From DASSKP01 sp035695045 (GTDB lineage: Bacteria; Actinomycetota; Actinomycetes; JAFAQI01): DNA of 64,000 nucleotides. A program made the translations under genes and the position numbers. The notes below the pieces were generated by a model, which worked only from the letters and a program-made list of their open reading frames with translations, was not told the origin of the DNA and did no database searches. The stretch covers positions 23,325 to 87,324 of the forward strand of contig DASSEX010000086.1 of assembly GCA_035695045.1 (NCBI GenBank). Direction: 5' to 3'. The stretch's first letter is position 1. Every line of letters starts with the position of its first letter. Shown piece by piece: positions 58,016 to 64,000 of the stretch.

Positions 58016-58827
58016 ACCGCGTCGCACTCGTCACCGGCGCCGGGCGCGGCATCGGGCTGGCGATCGCGACGTCGCTTGCTCGCGACGGCTGGGACGTCGC
58101 CCTCGCCGATCTCGACGCCGCAGTCGCGGAAAAGGCGGCTGCGGACCTGCCGGGACAGTGCGTGGGGCTCGCGGTCGACGTCGCCGACCTGACGTCGGTC
58201 GCGACCTTGGTGGCTGACGTCGAGCGCCGGCTCGGCCCGCTGGACCTGCTCGTCAACAACGCAGGTGTGATGTGGGTCGGTCCGTTCGACGAGGAGCCGG
58301 AGGCGGCGTCACGTCGGATGCTCGAGGTCAATCTCGTCGGCGTCATCAACGGCTTCCGGATCGTCGCACCGCTGATGCGCGGTCGGGGCGGCGGTCACAT
58401 CCTCACGATCGCGTCGGCCGCGAGCCGGCTCGCGCCGCCGGGTGAGGCGACGTACGCCGCGTCGAAGCACGGCGTCCTCGGCTACTGCACCGCCGTTCGA
58501 CGGGAGCTGAAGGGCAGCGGCGTCCACGTGTCGCTGATCTGCCCCGTCGTGGTGCGCACGGAGCTGGCGGCCGGCACCAGCAGCGGAGCCGGTCCGAGCC
58601 TGCAGCCCGAGCACGTGGCGAAGGCGGTCATGGCCGTCGTGCGCCGTCCGCGGTTCGTCACGTACGTCCCGCGCCATGTGACATTGCTCACGAAAGCCCT
58701 CGCGCTGCTGCCGCAGCGGGCGCACGACTGGCTGAGCGAACGCACGGTGCCTGACCAGGTCAAACACACCGACCGCAGCGAGCGCGTCCACTACGAGCGA
58801 CGGTTTGCGGAGCGAGACGGTCCTTGA
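58012..58827 (+). CDS. SDR family oxidoreductase
   Basis: 271 residues from a GTG overlapping the peroxiredoxin stop. TGAGRGIGLAIA, LVNNAGVMW, IASAASRLAPPGEA (Ser) and YAASKHGV (Tyr-Lys) are present. The C-terminal extension with VPRHVTLLTKALALLPQRAHDWL is typical of the long-chain SDR group found in actinobacteria. The overlap implies coupled expression with the peroxiredoxin. Confidence 0.9.
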   Translation: MNRVALVTGAGRGIGLAIATSLARDGWDVALADLDAAVAEKAAADLPGQCVGLAVDVADLTSVATLVADVERRLGPLDLLVNNAGVMWVGPFDEEPEAASRRMLEVNLVGVINGFRIVAPLMRGRGGGHILTIASAASRLAPPGEATYAASKHGVLGYCTAVRRELKGSGVHVSLICPVVVRTELAAGTSSGAGPSLQPEHVAKAVMAVVRRPRFVTYVPRHVTLLTKALALLPQRAHDWLSERTVPDQVKHTDRSERVHYERRFAERDGP

Positions 58828-58858
58828 TCGGGACGGATGCAGCGGTTACAACCCTTCG

Positions 58859-59563
58859 GTGACCTCCATCGCCGCTGAAGGGCGCCGCGGCGCTCCGGTG
58901 CCGGACCAGCCCGCCGCCTACACGACGCCTGGTCTCACCCTGCGGGGCGCAGCCGGCCTGTTCGTCCGCTGTCTCAACGCGCGCCTGATCGCGACCGGGC
59001 TGGCTGCCGCTGTCGTGGTGCGCCTGATTCTCGGCGGGTGGACGGCGACGGATGCCATCGTCGCCGCGGTGATCCTCGGCCTCGAGCCGCTGACCGAGTG
59101 GGTCATCCACGTCACGATCCTTCACCTGCGTCCGGTCACGGTGCGCGGTCGCACGATCGACCTCTACATCGCGAAGCGTCACCGCCGCCACCACCAGGAC
59201 CCCCGCGTCATCCGGCACGTCCTGATCCCGCGGCCGGTCGTCATCCGAGTGCTCGTCTTCAGCGTGCCGCTCTACTGGCTGGTGACCCCGACCATCCGCA
59301 CAGGGCTGACAGCGCTCGTCACGGGTTACGCGATGCTGCTGACCTACGAGTGGACCCACTTCCTCATCCACTCCAGCTACCAGCCGAGGTCCTGGTACTA
59401 CCGCTACATCCACCGGGCGCACCGGCTGCATCACTTCAAGAACGAGAAGTACTGGTTCGGCGTGACGATCCACCTCGGCGACCACCTGCTGCGCACGTTC
59501 CCCGCGCGCGACGCGGTCGAGACTTCACCCACCGCGCGGACCCTCGGCATCGAGCCGGTCTGA
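58859..59563 (+). CDS. sterol desaturase / fatty acid hydroxylase superfamily membrane protein
   Basis: 234 residues from GTG 58859. Histidine boxes: RHRRHHQD, EWTHFLIHSS and HRAHRLHHF, between hydrophobic helices (LIATGLAAAVVVRLIL, LVFSVPLYWLV, ALVTGYAMLL). Members use a di-iron centre to hydroxylate or desaturate lipids in the membrane. It probably continues the transcription unit of the SDR gene (31 bases apart). Confidence 0.87.
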   Translation: MTSIAAEGRRGAPVPDQPAAYTTPGLTLRGAAGLFVRCLNARLIATGLAAAVVVRLILGGWTATDAIVAAVILGLEPLTEWVIHVTILHLRPVTVRGRTIDLYIAKRHRRHHQDPRVIRHVLIPRPVVIRVLVFSVPLYWLVTPTIRTGLTALVTGYAMLLTYEWTHFLIHSSYQPRSWYYRYIHRAHRLHHFKNEKYWFGVTIHLGDHLLRTFPARDAVETSPTARTLGIEPV

Positions 59564-59585
59564 GGCAGTTCCCTAGGATCAGCGG

Positions 59586-60173
59586 GTGCGACTCCTGCTG
59601 ATCGGCGCCCCCGGCGCAGGAAAAGGCACCCAGGCGACGCGAATCGCCGAGCACTTCGGGGTCGCGCACATCTCCAGCGGTGATCTGTTCCGAGAGCACG
59701 TCGCGACAGGCACGGCGATCGGCCGCACCGCGCAGGAGTACATGGAGCGCGGGGACCTCGTGCCCGACGCCGTCGTGCTGGACATGCTGCGCAAGCCGGT
59801 CGTCGAAGCGAGCGCCGCGGGTGGTTACGTGCTCGACGGTTTTCCGCGCACCGTCGAACAAGCGGAGGCGGCGTACGCCGTCGCGAAGGGCCTCGGTGTC
59901 GCCGTCCAGGTCGCGGTCCATCTCGAGGTCGACCCGGAGCTGCTCATCGAGCGGCTGGTCGCTCGCGGTCGCGAGAGCGGGCGCAGCGACGACACGCTAG
60001 AGGTGATCGAGCATCGAATCGCGGTCTACGAGGAGCGCACGCGTCCACTGCTCGACTACTACCGCGAGCGGGAACGCCTGGTGACCGTCAATGGCGACCG
60101 GCCGATCGACGAGGTGACCTGGTCGGTGGTCGTTCAGCTTCAGCGGGTCAAGCGTCTCCTCGAAGAAGACTGA
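59586..60173 (+). CDS. adk: adenylate kinase
   Basis: 195 residues from GTG. GAPGAGKGTQATRIA (P-loop), HISSGDLFREHV, LDGFPRTVEQAEA and RLVARGRESGRSDDT are the AMP- and ATP-binding elements. The LID is short, as in actinobacterial Adk. Genomes of this group usually have adk beside secY, so this may be an additional copy; the secY region is outside the window. TAGGAT ends 6 bases upstream. The 3' end overlaps the convergent NUDIX gene by 26 bases. Confidence 0.9.
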   Translation: MRLLLIGAPGAGKGTQATRIAEHFGVAHISSGDLFREHVATGTAIGRTAQEYMERGDLVPDAVVLDMLRKPVVEASAAGGYVLDGFPRTVEQAEAAYAVAKGLGVAVQVAVHLEVDPELLIERLVARGRESGRSDDTLEVIEHRIAVYEERTRPLLDYYRERERLVTVNGDRPIDEVTWSVVVQLQRVKRLLEED

Positions 60174-60636
60174 CGAGCTGTAGCAGCCGGTCGAGAAACG
60201 GGCGCTGGCCCTTCACGAGCTTGACCCGCGCCTCGTCGACGGGCCACCACTTGGCGCGGTCGATCTCCGGAAAGTCCGCGGTCTTCCCGCTGCGCGGCGG
60301 CCACTCCATGGTGAACGTGCCGGGGACGATCTCCGCCGGGTCGAGGTCGCCTTCCGCAGCCCACACCGTGAGCCGCTTGCCGCTCGGCTGACGCAGCTCG
60401 CCGAGCGGATGCAACGCCTCGACCTCGAACGGCGGCGCGAGGCCGAGCTCCTCGGTGAACTCGCGCAGTGCGGCGGCAAGAGGTTCCTCGTCGTCGGCGT
60501 AGATGCCTTTGGGGATCGACCACGCGGCGTCGTCCTTGCCGGACCAGAACGGCCCACCCATGTGACCGAGCAACACCTCCGGCTCGTCGCCGGCCCACCG
60601 GAAGAGCAGGATCCCCGCGCTCGTCACGGAAGCCAT
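60148..60636 (-). CDS. NUDIX hydrolase
   Basis: 162 residues from ATG 60636. The NUDIX box reads GIYADDEEPLAAALREFTEELGL (all Glu residues in place). The rest (SAGILLFRWAGDEPEVLLGHMGGPFW) resembles Ap4A/ADP-ribose-type NUDIX proteins. Its start is only 9 bases from the start of the divergent methyltransferase, so neither gene has a normal leader. Confidence 0.9.
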   Translation of the reverse strand: MASVTSAGILLFRWAGDEPEVLLGHMGGPFWSGKDDAAWSIPKGIYADDEEPLAAALREFTEELGLAPPFEVEALHPLGELRQPSGKRLTVWAAEGDLDPAEIVPGTFTMEWPPRSGKTADFPEIDRAKWWPVDEARVKLVKGQRPFLDRLLQLVSLLRGDA

Positions 60637-60645
60637 GACGCCATC

Positions 60646-61311
60646 ATGGCCGCCATGCGTCGCACGTCTCCTGCCGAGTTCGTGCTCGCGCACACGCGCG
60701 TCCGCCGCACGCCGTTCGTTCCCGAGATCCCGCTGCATCTCGCCGACGACTCGCTCGAGCTCTGGGAGGCGACACAGGTCGCGGTCGAGCGAGGAGACCT
60801 CCCGCCGCCCTTCTGGGCGTTCGTGTGGGCCGGCGGCCAAGCCCTCGCGCGCCACATCCTCGACCGGGACCTCGTCAAGGGCCGCCATGTCGTCGACATC
60901 GCGACCGGATCCGGTCTCGTCGCCATCGCCGCCGCGATCGCCGGAGCCGCGAGCGTGACGGCGTACGACGTCGACCCGATGGCCGTCGCCGCGACGAGAA
61001 CGAACGCGCGGCTGAACAACGTCACGATCGACGTGCAGCAGTCGGACGTCCGGGAGATCTCCGTCCCGGCCGGAAGCCTCGTCACCGTCGGCGACGTCTT
61101 CTACGACGAGAAGATCGCGGCGGCCATGCTTCCCGCGCTGTCGGCGTTCGCCGACAGCGGCGCCGAGGTGCTCGTCGGCGACCCGCACCGCGCCTATCTG
61201 CCGAGCGACCGGCTCGTGCCGCTGGCGACGTACGACGTGGACGTGGAGACCGACATCGAGGACAGCCCGGTCAAGCCCACCCTGGTAGCCCGATTTCGAG
61301 CCGTGTCGTGA
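60646..61311 (+). CDS. class I methyltransferase, ETF-beta/PrmA-like
   Basis: 221 residues from ATG 60646 (ATG 60655 is equally possible). The order PFVPEIPLHLADDSLELWEATQ, PPFWAFVWAGGQALARHILD and VVDIATGSGLVAIAAAIAGA is like the METTL20/ETF-beta lysine methyltransferase group. It may methylate a protein lysine. Divergent from the NUDIX gene. Confidence 0.87.
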   Translation: MAAMRRTSPAEFVLAHTRVRRTPFVPEIPLHLADDSLELWEATQVAVERGDLPPPFWAFVWAGGQALARHILDRDLVKGRHVVDIATGSGLVAIAAAIAGAASVTAYDVDPMAVAATRTNARLNNVTIDVQQSDVREISVPAGSLVTVGDVFYDEKIAAAMLPALSAFADSGAEVLVGDPHRAYLPSDRLVPLATYDVDVETDIEDSPVKPTLVARFRAVS

Positions 61312-61347
61312 CGCGCCTGCGGCGCTGCCGCGTCGTACCGTGACGGC

Positions 61348-61746
61348 GTGAGCTTCGGGAGCGACTCGCCGATCTTCTACGACATGATCGCGTCGCTCGG
61401 CGTCGACCGCGATGTCGCCGAGGCCAAGGCCGCCGAGCTGCGTGCCGTCCTCGCCGACGTCGAGGGCCTGCACGAGCCCAACGTCGGCGGCGAGTGCCCG
61501 GCGTGCGGCACGCCCGGCCCCTGCCTGACCTTGCAGCTCGCTCACGGGCTCATCACGCTGGAGGCCGCCTTTGCGGCCCTGCGTGACGACCAGCCGATCG
61601 ATCTCGTGGCGGTCGAGGCCGCCCGGCCTTCGCCGCCCATTCCCAGCCTCAAGGAGCTCATGGCAGTCGCGCCGCACGGCGTCGACCGGTTCTTCGAGGC
61701 CTTGCTCGCGGACCCCCCGGCGGAGCGTCGGCGCGACACGGCCTGA
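61348..61746 (+). CDS. hypothetical actinobacterial protein with CxxC
   Basis: 132 residues from GTG. PIFYDMIASLGVDRDVAEAKAAELRAVL is helical; ECPACGTPGPC has three Cys in a knuckle-like arrangement; the rest is helical. TACCGT ends 6 bases upstream (leaderless pattern). No family recognised. Confidence 0.65.
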   Translation: MSFGSDSPIFYDMIASLGVDRDVAEAKAAELRAVLADVEGLHEPNVGGECPACGTPGPCLTLQLAHGLITLEAAFAALRDDQPIDLVAVEAARPSPPIPSLKELMAVAPHGVDRFFEALLADPPAERRRDTA

Positions 61747-61768
61747 CCGGCTGGGCAAGGATGGGGCC

Positions 61769-62641
61769 GTGAGCGACACGGCGCCGACCTCGGTGATGCC
61801 CGCGGCCTTCCTTGGCCACGGCAACCCGATGAACGCCCTGGAGACCAACCGCTACACCGAGGCCTGGCGGGCCTTCGGCACGGCGGTCCCGCGGCCCCGG
61901 GCCATCCTCGTCGTGTCCGCGCACTGGTACATCAACGCCACCGCCGTCACGGCGATGCCCAAGCCGCGCACCATCCACGACTTCTACGGCTTCCCGCCGG
62001 AGCTGTTCGCGGTCGACTACCCCGCGCCCGGGTTGCCGGAGCTGGCCGAGGAGATCAGCGACCTGGCCCAGCCGACCTGGGTCGGCGCCGACGCCGACGC
62101 GTGGGGCATCGACCACGGCACCTGGTCCGTGCTCGTGCACGCCTTCCCGCGGGCGGACGTGCCCGTGGTGCAGCTGTCGATCAACGCGGACAAGGGGTTC
62201 GACTACCACATGGAGCTCGGTCGCAGGCTCGCGCCGTTACGCGACCGCGGTGTGCTCATCGTGGGCAGTGGCAACGTCGTGCACAACCTCGGGGCCATGA
62301 ACTGGAAGCAGGCGGACGCCGGCTACGAGTGGGCACAGCGGTTCGACGACGCGGCGAAGGAGCTGATGACGAACGAGCCGACCGCCGTCACCGACCTCGA
62401 CGCGCATCGCGACTTCGCCCATGCGGTGCCGACCCCCGATCACTTCCTGCCGTTGCTCTACCTCGCCGGACTCGCGTCCGCGGACGGCGCCGGCACCGAC
62501 GTGCTCGTCGACGGCTACGCCTATGGGTCGTTGTCGATGACGGCCTACACGATCGGTCTGCCTCCGATCGACTGCCCGCCTGCGTCGGGCGCAGCACCAG
62601 AGATGCCCGCCGACGTCCCACCGGATGAGACGAACCTGTGA
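61769..62641 (+). CDS. extradiol DOPA dioxygenase-like (LigB family) protein
   Basis: 290 residues from GTG 61769. AFLGHGNPMNALE (His), VVSAHWYIN (His), the GIDHGTWSVL segment (His) and VGSGNVVHNL match the LigB-type 4,5-DOPA dioxygenases such as YgiD, which bind Zn or Fe with these histidines. True activity is uncertain. The stop overlaps the sepH start, so the two are coupled. Confidence 0.9.
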   Translation: MSDTAPTSVMPAAFLGHGNPMNALETNRYTEAWRAFGTAVPRPRAILVVSAHWYINATAVTAMPKPRTIHDFYGFPPELFAVDYPAPGLPELAEEISDLAQPTWVGADADAWGIDHGTWSVLVHAFPRADVPVVQLSINADKGFDYHMELGRRLAPLRDRGVLIVGSGNVVHNLGAMNWKQADAGYEWAQRFDDAAKELMTNEPTAVTDLDAHRDFAHAVPTPDHFLPLLYLAGLASADGAGTDVLVDGYAYGSLSMTAYTIGLPPIDCPPASGAAPEMPADVPPDETNL

Positions 62642-63405
62642 TGCGTGAGGCGAAGTTCATCGGCATGAGTGCCGACGGGAGTTCCCTCGTCGTCGAGCTG
62701 GGTGGCGAGCACATCCTCGTGGCTGCCGACGACGACCTCCGCAAGGCGCTCGCCGGTGACGGTCAGATGTCGATGCCGCTGGAGGCGAGACTCACGCCGC
62801 GCGAGGTGCAGCACCGCATCCGGTGCGGGCAGACCGCTGCGGAGATCGCCAGTGCGACCGGTGTCGCGATCGAGCTGATCGCCCGCTTCGAAGGGCCGGT
62901 CCTCGACGAACGCCGGCACCACGCCGAGCAGGCGCAGCGTGCCGAGATCGACGGACAGACGCTCGCCGAGCGCGCCGCGGAGATGGCCGGTGGTGACGTG
63001 CCGTGGGACTCCTGGCTCGGCGAGGACGATCGCTGGCGGGTCCGCGCACAGCTCGGCGAGCACCGCAGCGCGACGTGGGTCTGGGATCCACGCACTCGCC
63101 GGCTGCGCGCCCTCGATGACGTCGCGCGGACGATCCAGACCGGTGGTGCGGCAGCGGACGCTCTCGACGCGGTGCTCCGTCCCGTGGCCACGAAGCAGGC
63201 TGCCGAGCCGATCCGTCCCGTCGAGGTCCAGGCAGCACCGGAGGACGAGCCCGCCGAGCCGCCATCGCCGGCGGCGGCGCAGCCCGCACCGACGGAACGG
63301 GCGAAGAAGCGCGCGAGCGTGCCGTCCTGGGACGACATCATGCTCGGTACGACGTCCCGCCGTCCGTCGCCTGCCGAACCAGACCGACCGGCCGACTCCG
63401 ACTAG
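62638..63405 (+). CDS. sepH: cell division protein SepH
   Basis: 255 residues from GTG 62638 or ATG 62641. N-terminal DUF3071 domain: EAKFIGMSADGSSLVVELGG, LTPREVQHRIRCGQTAAEIASATGV (helix-turn-helix-like) and FEGPVLDERRHHAEQA. A long Pro/Ala linker leads to the conserved C-terminal tail VPSWDDIMLG. SepH stimulates FtsZ assembly in Streptomyces and mycobacteria. Confidence 0.94.
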   Translation: MMREAKFIGMSADGSSLVVELGGEHILVAADDDLRKALAGDGQMSMPLEARLTPREVQHRIRCGQTAAEIASATGVAIELIARFEGPVLDERRHHAEQAQRAEIDGQTLAERAAEMAGGDVPWDSWLGEDDRWRVRAQLGEHRSATWVWDPRTRRLRALDDVARTIQTGGAAADALDAVLRPVATKQAAEPIRPVEVQAAPEDEPAEPPSPAAAQPAPTERAKKRASVPSWDDIMLGTTSRRPSPAEPDRPADSD

Positions 63406-63429
63406 CGCCGGAGAGCCGGCCGCGCTCGC

Positions 63430-64000
63430 CTAACCGACGTTGCTCTTGAGGAACGACACCGCGCGGTCGAGAGCGGTCTTCGCGGCGTCCGGGTCGTAGG
63501 TGCCGAGCGCGTCCTTCTCGTTTGCGAAGGCATGCCCGGTGCCGGGGTAGACGATGAACTCCACGTCCTTGCCCATGTCCTTGAGCTGCTTCTCGAGATC
63601 CTTCACCGGGCCGGGCGGGAAGAAGTCGTCGTTCTCCGCGAAGTGACCCTGGACCTTCGCGGTCAGCCCGCTCCAGTCCGGTGCCATGTCGCCGAGAGGC
63701 GCGCCGTAGAACGGCGCGGCTGCCGCGACCTTGTCGCCCTGCAGCGCGGTGATGAGCAGGGTCAGCATGCCGCCCATGCAGAAACCGATGACTCCGACCT
63801 TGTCTCCGGAGACAGCCTCGTGACCGATCAGGTAGTCGATGGCACCGCCCATGTCGCGAGCCGCGCGGTCCGGGGGCAGCGACTGCATGAGCTCGTTGGC
63901 CTTGTCCATCTCGGTGTGCTCCGCGATCTCACCGTGGTAGAGATCGGGAGCGAGCGCCACGAAGCCGTCGCCGGCGAGCCGGTCGCACGTCTCCTTGATC
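63430..64000 (-). CDS. dienelactone hydrolase family protein (5' end outside window)
   Basis: 190 residues visible; the frame stays open to base 64000, so the N-terminus is missing. GDGFVALAPDLYHG, the nucleophile VIGFCMGGMLTL (Cys), ENDDFFPPG (Asp) and PGTGHAFANE (His) give the Cys-Asp-His triad. Second member of this family in the window (first at 49750). Convergent with sepH, 24 bases apart. Confidence 0.92.
   Translation of the reverse strand, partial: IKETCDRLAGDGFVALAPDLYHGEIAEHTEMDKANELMQSLPPDRAARDMGGAIDYLIGHEAVSGDKVGVIGFCMGGMLTLLITALQGDKVAAAAPFYGAPLGDMAPDWSGLTAKVQGHFAENDDFFPPGPVKDLEKQLKDMGKDVEFIVYPGTGHAFANEKDALGTYDPDAAKTALDRAVSFLKSNVG

Noticed and set aside
1..64000. tRNA, rRNA, CRISPR arrays, insertion sequences, phage genes
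   Set aside because: Looked for characteristic sequences and genes on both strands and saw none.

Overview
The window is about 70% G+C, densely coded, and carries marker genes confined to or typical of Actinomycetota: the RNA-polymerase-binding protein RbpA, the cell-division protein SepH, DUF4192, DUF5522, a DUF222/HNH (13E12-type) protein, an F420/LLM-type oxidoreductase and an actinobacterial ATP-dependent DNA ligase. I infer a high-G+C actinomycete but cannot place it in a family. I see no tRNA or rRNA gene, insertion sequence, prophage or CRISPR array.

Layout. 1-9.1 kb: DNA ligase (cut by the window edge), DHFR-like reductase, lipoprotein, SDR, TspO, a divergent omega-amidase-like hydrolase/aminotransferase pair, and an SppA peptidase. 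9.1-15.4 kb: ECF sigma factor plus membrane partner, DUF2071, secreted lysozyme-like protein, RbpA, a spermidine-synthase-like gene coupled to an EamA exporter, nucleosidase. 15.5-23.5 kb: small accessory genes (methyltransferase, VOC, SRPBCC, TetR and MarR regulators, lipoproteins) ending in a charged heptad-repeat protein. 23.6-37.2 kb: DUF222/HNH gene, MMPL exporter, an LPxTG-type surface protein, VOC and enoyl-CoA isomerase-like pair, flavin monooxygenase, ArsC-like and sulfotransferase genes, DUF4192, SDR, LLM oxidoreductase. 37.3-45.6 kb: a candidate structured RNA, two convergent secreted Asp-box (BNR) proteins, a PAS-GGDEF-EAL protein with a C-terminal recombinase-like HTH, and TypA/BipA. 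45.7-57.5 kb: membrane and secreted proteins, adenosine deaminase, exonuclease III, dienelactone hydrolase, phosphatase, AlkB, aldo/keto reductase, PanE-like reductase, M20 amidohydrolase. 57.5-64 kb: a peroxiredoxin with in-frame UGA, SDR, fatty-acid-hydroxylase-like protein, adenylate kinase, NUDIX, methyltransferase, DOPA-dioxygenase-like protein, SepH, and a second dienelactone hydrolase cut by the edge.

The most striking item is the Bcp-type peroxiredoxin at 57554-58015. Its peroxidatic cysteine codon is TGA, the frame continues intact to a normal stop that overlaps the next gene, and a SECIS-like hairpin follows the TGA at the expected distance. It is very probably a selenoprotein. Other notable signals are a shared TGTCGG...TAnnnT promoter placed identically before the HNH and alkB genes (a PafBC/DNA-damage type motif, leaderless), two copies of a long hairpin with compensatory base changes between convergent genes, a GNRA-capped structured RNA on the minus strand at 37.3-37.4 kb, and a recurrent TAnnnT-N6/7-start spacing that points to widespread leaderless transcription.
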